From: an uncultured Flavobacteriales bacterium
GTDB lineage: Bacteria > Bacteroidota > Bacteroidia > Flavobacteriales_D > Parvicellaceae
NCBI GenBank assembly: GCA_943788755.1
Contig: CALSRM010000001.1
Location: 434,001-498,000 of the forward strand
DNA: 64,000 bases
Direction: 5' to 3'
Of this stretch, positions 51,823 through 61,531 are shown in pieces; position 1 is the first letter of the stretch, and each line of letters starts with the position of its first letter. Made by a program: the position numbers and the translations under genes. Under the pieces are notes generated by a model. It had not been told where the DNA came from. It saw only the letters and a program-made list of their open reading frames with translations, and searched no databases.

Positions 51823-53100
51823 CTATTCTTTCCCATTCGATAACTCATTAAATTTTGTTTTCATGGTAGGGTTGCCATAAGTTAGTTTCTTAATAGTGAG
51901 ATCTCCAGCCTTATTGTTTGCTAAGCGCAGGTTGTTTTCAGAAGATAATAGAGCTTCTTTCGTTTTTTGAAGGTGCGAAATAGTCTTGTCTATTTCGACA
52001 ATAGCGGTAGCAAATTTTTTACTAGCTAAATCGTAGTTTCTGGCGAATCCTTCTTTAAACGAATTTATTTTTTCTTCAAAGTTGGTGATGTCCACATTTT
52101 GATTTCTCATCAAATTAAGCTCAGCCTTGTATTGCATAGAGTTCATGGCTGCATTGCGAAGAAGGGTAATAATGGGAATGAAAAATTGAGGACGGATAAC
52201 ATACATTTTTGGAAATTTGTGTGAAACATCAACTATTCCGGTGTTATAAAATTCATTGTCTGATTCTAAAAGCGATACTAATACAGCATATTCACATTTT
52301 TTCTCATTTCTGTCTTTGTCAAGTTTTGCAAAAAAATCTTCATTTTTCTTTTTGGTAGCTGTTTGATCATTTTCATTTTTCATTTCAAACATAATCGAAA
52401 TAATTTCATTTCCAGCGAGATCATTTTCTCTATAAATATAATCTCCTTTGGTTCCGCCACTTGAATTATTATCTTTTTCGAAGTAAGCATTTTGAAAAGC
52501 CGTTGCACGCAATTTATTGAATTCAGTTTCACAATGTATTTCCAATGTTTCACCAACCATTTTGGTAGAAAGTTTCTGCTTAAAGTCTTTGAGGCGCTCA
52601 ATTTCGTCCTCTTTCATTTTTATAGCCTCATCTTTTGCAATAAGTTTGTTCGTATAAGTCTCTTTAATTGATTTTTCTTGCAATTGCTTTTCTGATTCCT
52701 TCATTTTTAAATCATTTGCAAGATCGTCACGTTCTTTCTCTATTTTTCTGGTCGCTTCCGATACGGCAAGTTTTTTATCAAGCTCTGCCTTCTGAATATT
52801 TGCTTTCATCTCTGCAATCTCAGTTTCCTTCTGCGCCAATTTCTCTGCAAGGTTTTGTGCGCTTTGCGCTTTAAGAGAAATGATTTCATTCTCCTTTTTT
52901 GCTAAATCTTCCTGTAATGCATTTTTGAGGTTTGCTTCTGCTAACTGAATAGCATTTACCTTATCTTTTTCAGCAAGGTCTAATCTCGTTTGTAACTCTT
53001 CTTCAAATTGCTGATTTTTCACTTGTGCAACTATTTCAGAAAAGCCAGCTTCATCAATTTTAAAAGCTGTGCTGCAGCTAGGGCAAATAATTTCATTCAT
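51823..53100 (-). CDS. DUF2130 domain-containing coiled-coil protein
   Basis: A 425-residue protein. The N-terminus is a half zinc-ribbon ([17 protein letters not shown]), followed by a coiled coil (about 25-185). The DUF2130 domain (about 190-400) has [52 protein letters not shown] and YAVLVSLLE. The EMK in the middle and the D in KGDYIY suggest a restriction-endonuclease-like core, but no activity is established for DUF2130. It lies 52 bp downstream of the DUF2779 gene on the same strand (probable operon) and converges on the RmuC-like gene. Confidence 0.85.
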   Translation of the reverse strand: MNEIICPSCSTAFKIDEAGFSEIVAQVKNQQFEEELQTRLDLAEKDKVNAIQLAEANLKNALQEDLAKKENEIISLKAQSAQNLAEKLAQKETEIAEMKANIQKAELDKKLAVSEATRKIEKERDDLANDLKMKESEKQLQEKSIKETYTNKLIAKDEAIKMKEDEIERLKDFKQKLSTKMVGETLEIHCETEFNKLRATAFQNAYFEKDNNSSGGTKGDYIYRENDLAGNEIISIMFEMKNENDQTATKKKNEDFFAKLDKDRNEKKCEYAVLVSLLESDNEFYNTGIVDVSHKFPKMYVIRPQFFIPIITLLRNAAMNSMQYKAELNLMRNQNVDITNFEEKINSFKEGFARNYDLASKKFATAIVEIDKTISHLQKTKEALLSSENNLRLANNKAGDLTIKKLTYGNPTMKTKFNELSNGKE

Positions 53101-53152
53101 ATCGGTTGATTTAGAGTGCTAAATTTACAATAAATAGTTGATGGAATATTTC

Positions 53153-54640
53153 TTATAGTTTATAAAGTACAGCTAATATCTCAACCATCGCTAACGTGTC
53201 TAATTTGCAATAATCTATTAGGTTCTTTCTTGCAGTTTCAATATCTCCATCAAAATTGCCACTCGCCATTTGAGCAAATACATTACTTGCAGTGCCTCCT
53301 TCTTGAATTTCTAAATCACTATAGGATAGGTGGGGAACAAGAGCAGGTAAAACATTTTTAATCGAGTATTTTCCTCTCATTTCTGGCGTGTAATACCATT
53401 TTTTTTGAAAAGGTGTAGCTAAATCTTTTAGTCGGTTAATAATGCATTTTAAGTCTTTTGCGTATTCAGGGAAAACAGTGCATAGATCATCCAGTTTGCC
53501 GCGTTCAAAACCAATGTTGTAGACCAAAACATCACCAGATGTGCCACATTCCTGTATAAGCTGTTTACAGAAGTTTATTCTCGGGTCTGTTCCATCGGTT
53601 TCAGCTAAGTATTCTTTGTGTATCACTTCACCTCCTTTAGTGTTTTGGGTATGAAGAGAATATTGAAATACATATTGTCTGTAGGGCCTTGTATTATCAA
53701 AAATTGGAACTGCAGGTCCTATTGTTTCGAAATCTAAGTAATAGAGTGGATATTTTAATTCACTTAAAAAATCCTGTATGGAGGCTTTATCAATAACAAT
53801 CTTATTTTCTAGCTCACAATCAACTTGCATCCATTTATTGTCACTTAGATTAAAATCTTTTGGAATTTGATCAAACGTAATGGCCCCTGTGTTGTATAAT
53901 TCGAATTTCTTTGTTTCGTGTAATCCGCTGATATTAAAAACGGAATAGTTGGGAATGTTTTTCCAACAATGACCAGCAAAATCACATCCATAAGGAGAAT
54001 TACAGTGAACACCAATTTCCTTTTCAGGAATAGCGTCTTGTAATAAAATCTTTTTAAATAGATTAATTTGATTTGGAAGCCCTACTATTCTGGTGTTAAT
54101 GTCAGCTATAATTGATTCAGAAACAAATAGTTGATGTACATCAATAGCACCGTTTCTGCTGTATTGATTGTTTATGTAAGTTATTGAAAAGTCTTTTAAA
54201 TCGATTCCAGATTTTGTAATTACATAATATTGAAGTGTGCCATCCATTCGGTAAGTATCAGAAACACTTGTAGAACTTTTAACTTCGTATGCTTTCCAAC
54301 CATCTTCATCTTTTACTAGGATGTCAACTGCAGCTAAAACACCTTCAAATTGAAAAGCAGCTTCATAAATTACAGTTGCTCCATTCTCAATTTCTTGTTG
54401 CGTTTGCTCAACTGCTTTTTGAAAATCGTAGTAGCTTTCTAGAGTACAATCAACACCGCCTGGAAATAGTTGTGTAGCAAGTTCTCCAACATTTGTTCCT
54501 TGATCGAAAATAGCCATAGCTTGAGCAGAATACGCATCTGATTCAATACCTAATCTTCTTTTATGTTTATTCAGGTAAAGAGACTTAGGGCATTTTATAC
54601 CACGCATAAAGGTGGATTTTGATAATACATGTTTTTCCAT
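53153..54640 (-). CDS. DUF2779 protein: Cas4-like Fe-S nuclease fused to a DnaQ-like exonuclease
   Basis: A 495-residue two-domain protein. The N-terminal half looks like a RecB/Cas4-type nuclease: E93, D106 (in VLAAVDILVKD) and E119-V-K121 (YEVKSS) give the PD-(D/E)XK core. Cys17 with Cys213, Cys219 and Cys225 (HCNSPYGCDFAGHCW) matches the four-Cys iron-sulfur staple of Cas4/AddB. The C-terminal DUF2779 half has YYLDFETIGP (D303, E305), VYNIGFERGKLDDL and LIDYCKLDTLAMVEI, the DEDD layout of DnaQ exonucleases. It probably degrades or trims DNA or RNA ends; the biological role is unknown. Upstream of the DUF2130 gene in a likely operon. Confidence 0.82.
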   Translation of the reverse strand: MEKHVLSKSTFMRGIKCPKSLYLNKHKRRLGIESDAYSAQAMAIFDQGTNVGELATQLFPGGVDCTLESYYDFQKAVEQTQQEIENGATVIYEAAFQFEGVLAAVDILVKDEDGWKAYEVKSSTSVSDTYRMDGTLQYYVITKSGIDLKDFSITYINNQYSRNGAIDVHQLFVSESIIADINTRIVGLPNQINLFKKILLQDAIPEKEIGVHCNSPYGCDFAGHCWKNIPNYSVFNISGLHETKKFELYNTGAITFDQIPKDFNLSDNKWMQVDCELENKIVIDKASIQDFLSELKYPLYYLDFETIGPAVPIFDNTRPYRQYVFQYSLHTQNTKGGEVIHKEYLAETDGTDPRINFCKQLIQECGTSGDVLVYNIGFERGKLDDLCTVFPEYAKDLKCIINRLKDLATPFQKKWYYTPEMRGKYSIKNVLPALVPHLSYSDLEIQEGGTASNVFAQMASGNFDGDIETARKNLIDYCKLDTLAMVEILAVLYKL

Positions 54641-54816
54641 ACTTTTTTTGTTACGTACCTAATATACACTATATAAACGTAATCTATTTATGTATACCTG
54701 AATAAATACCAATATTTACTCATGTGATTTTCATGTAAGAATCTGCTCATCTATCCCTAATTAAAAACAATAGAATCCGTATATTACCACCTTCAAACAC
54801 AATACACACAGCACAA

Positions 54817-55860
54817 ATGCGCCAATTACTGTTATTTTTACCGATAATCTTATTCTCGGAATGTACGAGCTCTCAAATAAATCTGAAAAATGAAAAAACT
54901 TTGGACAAACAGCCTATTGATACTTCAGTTAAAGCACAGGCACCTCTGCGTAATCCATTAAAAACAGACACTATCAGTATTTGTTCATTCAACATTCAAT
55001 TTTTAGGGCATTTTAAAGCCAGAGATAACAATACACTTTCCAAAATACTGAAGCCATACGATATTGTCGTTATTCAAGAAATGGTAGCACCCCCAGTATC
55101 AGGAACTTTTCCAAGCAATGGACAAAAATACAAGTCAGATTTAGAAAGCAAAGCATTCGCTGATGCTATGCAAAAGCAAGGATTCTCTTACTGGCTATCT
55201 ACAGAAGATACGGGACCAACAAAGAACCATGTTAATTCAAGTGCTTCAGAATGGTGGATAACCTTTTATAAAGATGAAATAGTTGTTCCGGATAGTTCGC
55301 GGTATTTTGGTTTCTTAGATACTACTTTGGCTGGTAGTTTACTTTATGAAAGAGTTCCTTTCTGCCTTCCTTTTAAATCCATTGATGGCAAAAGTACTTT
55401 TTCATTAATATCTCTTCACCTTAAACCTGGCAATGGTTTAGCAGATAGAACGCGTAGGGCAGGGGAGTTGAAAACCTTGTTTGACTGGGGAGCTAAGCAG
55501 GAAACAAATAAAGATTTTATTTATTTAGGAGATTGTAATATCTACAACGAAGGAGAATTTATTGAGTTTGAAAAACAAGCTATTTATAGCTTGAATAAGC
55601 AATGTTCCAGCACAAACACTAAGTTGTATGAAGATGCTAAAAAAGGAAAACCATATGACCATGTTTTTTACACAAATAGTTCGGAAGACGAGATAATCAA
55701 GGAGTCCTTTAAAGTGGTTGATTTAATGGAAGAAATACGAACGCTTTACAAGGGTGAATCTTTTCCTTATGCACCTTACGAACACAATCTGTTCAGAACA
55801 ATATTTTCGGATCATGTTCCGATTTATTTCAACTATATATTAGGAATGGATAAGGATTAA
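54817..55860 (+). CDS. endonuclease/exonuclease/phosphatase (EEP) family lipoprotein
   Basis: A 347-residue exported protein. A hydrophobic N-terminus ending LFSECTSSQ could be a lipobox (Cys16), though Glu before the Cys is unusual. The EEP fold shows SICSFNIQFLG (Asn), YDIVVIQEM (metal Glu), SLISLHLKPGNG, FIYLGDCNIYNEG (Asp/Asn) and FSDHVPIYF (Asp-His) in the DNase I-like order. It may act outside the cytoplasm on DNA or on phosphoesters; the family includes both. It is divergent from the DUF2779 gene with 176 bp between starts. Confidence 0.85.
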   Translation: MRQLLLFLPIILFSECTSSQINLKNEKTLDKQPIDTSVKAQAPLRNPLKTDTISICSFNIQFLGHFKARDNNTLSKILKPYDIVVIQEMVAPPVSGTFPSNGQKYKSDLESKAFADAMQKQGFSYWLSTEDTGPTKNHVNSSASEWWITFYKDEIVVPDSSRYFGFLDTTLAGSLLYERVPFCLPFKSIDGKSTFSLISLHLKPGNGLADRTRRAGELKTLFDWGAKQETNKDFIYLGDCNIYNEGEFIEFEKQAIYSLNKQCSSTNTKLYEDAKKGKPYDHVFYTNSSEDEIIKESFKVVDLMEEIRTLYKGESFPYAPYEHNLFRTIFSDHVPIYFNYILGMDKD

Positions 55861-55932
55861 TAGTTTACTTGTTAATCCAACAGCTATTCTAGATTTTATT
55901 CCTACAAAGGTTCTTTTTTGTTAGCAATAGTA

Positions 55933-57246
55933 TTATTCTTTTTTTAAAATATACTCACCAGCTCCTTGCTTCAAGGTCATTTCGTTATTCAGGGGGTTAA
56001 ATTTCATTTCTATGCTAGCAGGATCAAAAGTGAATACATGCTGTTCAGTTGGCTCTAAAGGAATTTCACCTTGTCCTGTCGCTTGTGCTTTTAGCGAAGC
56101 CCCCTTTTTGGAAATGGTTATTTTTAATGGGAATTCAGAACTGGAATAAACACCAATATATTCGTTGAGTTGATTTGAAGTTAGTAGAACGAACGCTGGT
56201 ATTTCAAAAGGCTCTTTGAATAGGCACTTAAGTAATGTTAAGACAATTTTATTATTGTCATAATTGGAACCATTAGATATTAGGGAAAAACCATATTTTT
56301 CCTCCGGAAAATATCCAAAGGAAGAACTGAATCCATCTATTCCTCCATTATGTCCAAAGGATGTATGGTTCTGAAACGGAATTTTAAAAATCCCCATACC
56401 AAACCCAGATGAAATCCTTTTCATTTTTTCGAGACTTTTTTTAGAAATTAACTCACCATTAAACAAAGCCTTTGCAAATAAATTCAATTCTGTAGGTGTG
56501 CTGACTATTGCGCCAGCTCCCATTGGAATAGATAAGTCTGTTTCCGGTTGCTTTTCCCATTCTTCATATAAGGAATATGAGTAGCATTCGTTATTGTCTG
56601 GTTTTATTTCTTGACCATAGAAGGTGTTGGTGAGATCCAAATTGTCTAGGATTTGATCATTAAGTAATTGAGAATATGATTTTTTGTAAATCTTTTCTAA
56701 AATATATGATAACAAGACATAATTTGAATTGCTATAAACTGCTATACTGCCAGGTTCAAAATCGCTTCCTGCTTTCGATATAATTTCAAGCATCTCTTTT
56801 TCACTTTTAAACTGGGTGTAATAGCTCTGGTATTCTATGTCGTTTGTGAAATTATGTATACCACTACTATGGTTTAGTAAATTTTCAATGGTAATATTTT
56901 TACTGTTCTCTATTTTGGAAAACCACTTATTGATTGATTTGTCAAGTGTTAACTTATTGTCATCTATCGCCTGGAAAATTAAAGTGGCGGTAAATGTTTT
57001 AGATATGGAACCAATCCTATATTTTGTTGAATCATTGGGCCTTATTAGAGATCCGACATCCGAATATCCAGATTGCTTTGTATATACAATATTATCGCCT
57101 ATTAACAAACTAACACTCCCCATAAACTTGTTGTATTTTTCAAGTGAGTCAAAATATACATTAAGTCTATCTGTATCAAGCCCTTGACTAAAAATTGTAA
57201 CAGTAAATAAGGTTAGAATTAAAGTAATGCAGTTAATCGGGTTCAT
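55933..57246 (-). CDS. serine hydrolase of the beta-lactamase class C / DD-peptidase family
   Basis: A 437-residue exported protein with a signal peptide (INCITLILTLFTVTIFS). The catalytic S-x-x-K is Ser80-Ile-Ser-Lys83 in YRIGSISKTF. The Y-x-N block is in VYSNSNYVLLSYILE, and the third block is GHNGGIDGF. A C-terminal lipocalin-like domain (NQLNEYIGVYSSSEFPLKI) follows, a common arrangement in esterase/peptidase members of this family. Hydrolysis of peptides or esters is expected; resistance to beta-lactams cannot be inferred. It is divergent from the adhesin gene with 215 bp between starts. Confidence 0.9.
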   Translation of the reverse strand: MNPINCITLILTLFTVTIFSQGLDTDRLNVYFDSLEKYNKFMGSVSLLIGDNIVYTKQSGYSDVGSLIRPNDSTKYRIGSISKTFTATLIFQAIDDNKLTLDKSINKWFSKIENSKNITIENLLNHSSGIHNFTNDIEYQSYYTQFKSEKEMLEIISKAGSDFEPGSIAVYSNSNYVLLSYILEKIYKKSYSQLLNDQILDNLDLTNTFYGQEIKPDNNECYSYSLYEEWEKQPETDLSIPMGAGAIVSTPTELNLFAKALFNGELISKKSLEKMKRISSGFGMGIFKIPFQNHTSFGHNGGIDGFSSSFGYFPEEKYGFSLISNGSNYDNNKIVLTLLKCLFKEPFEIPAFVLLTSNQLNEYIGVYSSSEFPLKITISKKGASLKAQATGQGEIPLEPTEQHVFTFDPASIEMKFNPLNNEMTLKQGAGEYILKKE

Positions 57247-57461
57247 ATTTAGTATGTTATTGTCTAATTAAGAAAAGTCAATATATCGTTTTTTTTTTGA
57301 ATTAACCATATTAGATTTTTATTTTTATATTATAAAAACTAGATTACATGATTATTCGAAAACGTAATTTAGGCTTATCAGACTTTTTATTTTTATAACT
57401 ATTTTATTTGAGTAGTTTAGTAATGTTATTGATATTTATGGGTTATTAAAATATTAAAAAA

Positions 57462-60400
57462 ATGAATAAAATAATTGCATTCTTATTGGTGTTCTATTTT
57501 TCTTTAACAGCTCGTGCTCAAAGCACATACTATGTCAACGACTTATCTCAAGTTGGTGATGTATATACTTCTGCTATTGGGAATAACGGAAATTTAGGAA
57601 CTGCAGCATCGCCTTTTAAAACTCTTCAAAAAGCTTTAGATGTAGCAGGTGATAACGATACTATTTATATTGATGTAGGATTATATAATCAAGGAGGATT
57701 CGCAAGTTCTGATCCTGATAAGAATATGACCATTACAGAAAATGGATTGGTAATAATTGGTGCGGGATCAGATTTAAGTGTTTATCAAAATCCTGGAGGT
57801 ACCAGTAATTGGATTAAAATTGATGCTGATAATGTTACATTAATTGGTTTAGCTGCTACAGAATATGTCGGAACATCTGGTCAAGGAAAGGCATTAACAA
57901 TTTTAACAGGAAGTACGGGTATAATTTTAGATGGAATATTACTTACGGGTAATCAAGCACCAGGTGAGTCTGCTCTGCAAATAGATGGTAATACATCTGT
58001 GATAATTCGGAATAGTGCTTTTACATGTAATTTGTTAGGAGCAAGTTATGGCGGAGGTGTTTCTATTGGTAATTGGAATTATACTATTGGAACCCCAGTT
58101 AATAATGTAACTGTGGATTTTGAAAACTGCTCTATAGCAAGTAATACTCGCAGTGATTGGTATGGTGCGGGTGTTGCAATTTATGGTGATGCTACAGTCG
58201 ATGTTTCATTTACGGATTGTTCGTTTAGTGAGAGTTCTGCAAAAGCAGGTGGTGCTATTCATTTAGCGGGTGGAGCAAATGTTAATCTCTTTAATAGTTG
58301 TTTTTATGATAATTTGTCAACACAAACTTTTGGATCTGATCCAGGTGGTGCAGCTATAAATATTAATAATGGGAATGTAAATGCGTCTAATTGTACATTT
58401 ACCAACAACACAGCTGCTGCAGGTGAAGGCGGGGCTATATTTGTAAGTGCTTTAGGTACATTAGTATTAGACTCATGTGATTTTGCTGGTAACGCTTCAA
58501 GTAGGGGAACAGGGTTAGATATTTTTTCTAGAGGAACAGTTACATTATTAGACAATAATATTAATAGTATTGAGGTTAATTCTGGATCTTTCACATTGAG
58601 TTATTCAGGTACACCGACCTCTGTTGTTGGATTAGTGACTTATATTGATAATAATGCTCCCAGGGTTGCAGCTGCAACAAATTGCCCTCTACCAGTTGGA
58701 GTATGTATAGCTCCACCTCCATGTGTAAATCCTACTCCTGCAGGTGATGCCTCACAAGAGTTCTGTACTTTAGATAATCCTACAATAGCTAATTTAAATG
58801 CAACAACAGCTGGTACCTTAGTATGGTATGATGCTGCAACAAACGGAACAGCATATACAGATTTAACAAATTCATTGGTTGATGGGCAAACTTATTATGC
58901 AATTGATGAGACTGTGGGATGTGATGCTAGCTCTAGTTTTCAGGTAATAGTTAACATTGATGATCCAGGTAATGCTGGAACAGCCGGAAATTTAACAGTT
59001 TGTCAAGGAACAGCACCAACGGATGCAGAGTTATTTACAGCATTAAACGGCACACCAACAGCAGGTGGAACTTGGACAAATGTTGGATTGACTTATACTT
59101 ACACAGTAACAGCGGTTTCACCTTGTACAGGAATTGCAACAGCTGATGTAGTTGTAACGGAAGAAGCACAGCCAAATGCAGGAACAGTGGGAACCTTAAC
59201 GGTTTGTCAGGGAACCACGCCGACAGATGCAGAGTTATTTGCAGCATTAAACGGCACACCAACAGCAGGTGGAACTTGGACAAATGTTGGATTGACTTAT
59301 ACTTACACAGTAACAGCGGTTTCACCTTGTGCAGGAATTGCAACAGCTGATATAGTTGTAACGGAAGAAGCACAGCCAAATGCAGGAACAGTGGGAACCT
59401 TAACGGTTTGTCAGGGAACCACGCCGACAGATGCAGAGTTATTCACAGCATTAAACGGCACACCAACAGCAGGTGGAACTTGGACAAATGTTGGATTGAC
59501 TTATACTTACACAGTAACAGCGGTTTCACCTTGTGCAGGAATTGCAACAGCTGATATAGTTGTAACGGAAGAAGCACAGCCAAATGCAGGAACAGTGGGA
59601 ACCTTAACGGTTTGTCAGGGAACCACGCCGACAGATGCAGAGTTATTTGCAGCATTAAACGGCACACCAACAGCAGGTGGAACTTGGACAAATGTTGGAT
59701 TGACTTATACTTACACAGTAACAGCGGTTTCACCTTGTACAGGAATTGCAACAGCTGATGTAGTTGTAACGGAAGAAGCACAGCCAAATGCTGGAACAGC
59801 AGGAACTTTAGCAGTTTGTCAAGGAACTGCACCAACGGATGCAGAGTTATTTGCAGCACTAAACGGTACGCCAACATTAGGTGGAACTTGGACAAATTCA
59901 GGTTTAACTTACACTTATACGGTAAGTGCAACATTACCTTGTACAACGCCATCTGCTTCTGAAGTTGTAATAACGGAAAGCGATACTCTTGCACCAACAG
60001 GCTCTGGTGCTCAATCCTTCTGTTTTGATGCTGTTCCATTAGTTTCAGATATCTCAATCACTGCAAATGGGGTTCAATGGTATTCAGATGTTACTAATAT
60101 TACTTTACTAAATTCCTCAGATTTATTAATTGATGGAAATACGTATTACGCTACACAAACAAGTATATTTGATGGTTGTGAAAGTTCAACTTCTTTTCCT
60201 ATTGTAATAAGCTTAAGTGATCCTTTATTGGACACAACTAATCATATTATGACAGAGTCTAGTTGTTTAAATAGCAACGGTTCATTAACAGGTTTATCAG
60301 TTACAGGAGGTGAACCTAATTACGCATGGCAATGGTCAAATTCTTCAGGGGTTGTGAGCACAAATCAGGACCTTACAAACGCACCAGCAGGATCATATAC

Positions 60401-61520
60401 AGTAGTGGTAACAGATGCAATAGGTTGTCAGGATTCTGTTCAAGCTTTGATTATTAGTGATAATGGAGTTCCAATTATTGATGTTTCTGCTTCTACGATA
60501 ATTAGTGAAACTTGCGAAAATAATAATGGAATTATTACCGATATTTTTGTGTCCGGAGGAAATGGGAATTTAACCTATGAATGGTCAAATGGAAGTTCTG
60601 TTGTGTCTACAGAATTATTGTTGAGTTCTATTCCTTCTGGAAACTATACACTAACTGTAACTGATGCAAGTGGCTGTGCTTCTATAGCCGGGCCTTTTGC
60701 GGTTTCAGACTTATCAGGCCCCTCAATCAATCTATCAAATCTTGCTGTCCAGAATGCAAGTTGTAATGAATCTAATGGAAGTATTACAGGTGTTTTGGTA
60801 ATTGGCGGTAATGGAGATTTGTCTTATACTTGGTCTAATGGAGGTACTACTCTGGATATGAATAATTTAAGTGCAGGTAATTATAGTTTGACGATTACAG
60901 ACACCAATAACTGTATAGTAATGCTAGATACAAGTTTAATTTCCGATCCTGTTCCTACTGTTGTCGCAGAAAATGATTTTGCTACTACTGAACATGCTAC
61001 ATCTGTTGTGATTGTGATTGATACAAATGATGTTGGAGATGCCACAACAATTCAGGTTGTAAGCGGGCCCGATAGCGGAACAGCTTCTGTTGATTTGAGT
61101 GGGAATTTAACGTATATTCCTGATGATGGGTTTTCCGGAATAGATAGCCTTGTATATACTATATGTGATGAGTTTTGCATAGTAGCATGTGATAATGCAA
61201 CAGTTTATATAGCTGTAGAAGATATAGTTCCGATTCATATTCCTAATGGATTTTCTCCAAACACAGATGGATTCAACGATGTATTTGTGATAGAAGGGTT
61301 AGATCAATATCCAGATAATGAGATAATCATATTTAATAGATGGGGAGATGAAGTTTTTAGTGCTGCGCCCTATTTAAATGATTGGGTTGGAACAACTACA
61401 AATGGTAAATTGAAAATAACAGGGGACCAGGTGACTGAAGGAACCTATTATTACATTTTAGATCTTCATGTTGAAGAAATTATACCATTCAATGGATTTG
61501 TTGAATTGAGAAGAAATTAA
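57462..61520 (+). CDS. giant T9SS-secreted adhesin with tandem repeats and type B sorting domain
   Basis: A 1352-residue surface protein. After a signal peptide (IIAFLLVFYFSLTARA) come a right-handed parallel beta-helix (about 40-400; repeated GGAI.....A.....F..N.....GG rungs), an Ig-like domain, five 68-residue repeats (505-844; copies 1-4 nearly identical), SprB-like repeats (about 925-1160; WSNSSGVVST, GSYTVVVTDAIGC), a cadherin-like domain (TYIPDDGFSGIDSLVYTIC), and the type B CTD starting IPNGFSPNTDGFNDVF and ending FNGFVELRRN. Type B substrates need a PorP/SprF partner, and one follows 11 bp downstream. It is probably a gliding or attachment adhesin. Confidence 0.93.
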   Translation: MNKIIAFLLVFYFSLTARAQSTYYVNDLSQVGDVYTSAIGNNGNLGTAASPFKTLQKALDVAGDNDTIYIDVGLYNQGGFASSDPDKNMTITENGLVIIGAGSDLSVYQNPGGTSNWIKIDADNVTLIGLAATEYVGTSGQGKALTILTGSTGIILDGILLTGNQAPGESALQIDGNTSVIIRNSAFTCNLLGASYGGGVSIGNWNYTIGTPVNNVTVDFENCSIASNTRSDWYGAGVAIYGDATVDVSFTDCSFSESSAKAGGAIHLAGGANVNLFNSCFYDNLSTQTFGSDPGGAAININNGNVNASNCTFTNNTAAAGEGGAIFVSALGTLVLDSCDFAGNASSRGTGLDIFSRGTVTLLDNNINSIEVNSGSFTLSYSGTPTSVVGLVTYIDNNAPRVAAATNCPLPVGVCIAPPPCVNPTPAGDASQEFCTLDNPTIANLNATTAGTLVWYDAATNGTAYTDLTNSLVDGQTYYAIDETVGCDASSSFQVIVNIDDPGNAGTAGNLTVCQGTAPTDAELFTALNGTPTAGGTWTNVGLTYTYTVTAVSPCTGIATADVVVTEEAQPNAGTVGTLTVCQGTTPTDAELFAALNGTPTAGGTWTNVGLTYTYTVTAVSPCAGIATADIVVTEEAQPNAGTVGTLTVCQGTTPTDAELFTALNGTPTAGGTWTNVGLTYTYTVTAVSPCAGIATADIVVTEEAQPNAGTVGTLTVCQGTTPTDAELFAALNGTPTAGGTWTNVGLTYTYTVTAVSPCTGIATADVVVTEEAQPNAGTAGTLAVCQGTAPTDAELFAALNGTPTLGGTWTNSGLTYTYTVSATLPCTTPSASEVVITESDTLAPTGSGAQSFCFDAVPLVSDISITANGVQWYSDVTNITLLNSSDLLIDGNTYYATQTSIFDGCESSTSFPIVISLSDPLLDTTNHIMTESSCLNSNGSLTGLSVTGGEPNYAWQWSNSSGVVSTNQDLTNAPAGSYTVVVTDAIGCQDSVQALIISDNGVPIIDVSASTIISETCENNNGIITDIFVSGGNGNLTYEWSNGSSVVSTELLLSSIPSGNYTLTVTDASGCASIAGPFAVSDLSGPSINLSNLAVQNASCNESNGSITGVLVIGGNGDLSYTWSNGGTTLDMNNLSAGNYSLTITDTNNCIVMLDTSLISDPVPTVVAENDFATTEHATSVVIVIDTNDVGDATTIQVVSGPDSGTASVDLSGNLTYIPDDGFSGIDSLVYTICDEFCIVACDNATVYIAVEDIVPIHIPNGFSPNTDGFNDVFVIEGLDQYPDNEIIIFNRWGDEVFSAAPYLNDWVGTTTNGKLKITGDQVTEGTYYYILDLHVEEIIPFNGFVELRRN
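58974..59993 (+). repeat. five tandem 204-bp units inside the adhesin gene
   Basis: Units begin at 58974, 59178, 59382, 59586 and 59790. Copies 2 and 4 differ at only a few positions and copy 3 matches copy 2 almost base for base; copies 1 and 5 are more diverged. Each encodes 68 residues with TVCQGT, ALNGTPT.GGTWTN and a closing TEEAQPN. Confidence 0.95.
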
Positions 61521-61531
61521 GACTTATTGTT

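Noticed and set aside
50594-55860. Naming the nuclease-fold cluster as a known defence system (for example restriction-modification, Wadjet or Gabija)
   Set aside because: No methyltransferase, SMC ATPase, TOPRIM ATPase or UvrD-like helicase is present, so no described system fits.
58974-59993. Regularly spaced repeats as a possible CRISPR array
   Set aside because: The period is 204 bp, the repeats have no unique spacers, and they are in frame inside an adhesin gene.
59035-60057. Long open frames on the minus strand inside the adhesin repeats
   Set aside because: They are antisense shadows created by the 204-bp repeats (a multiple of three) and have a repetitive Leu/Gln-rich composition with no start context.
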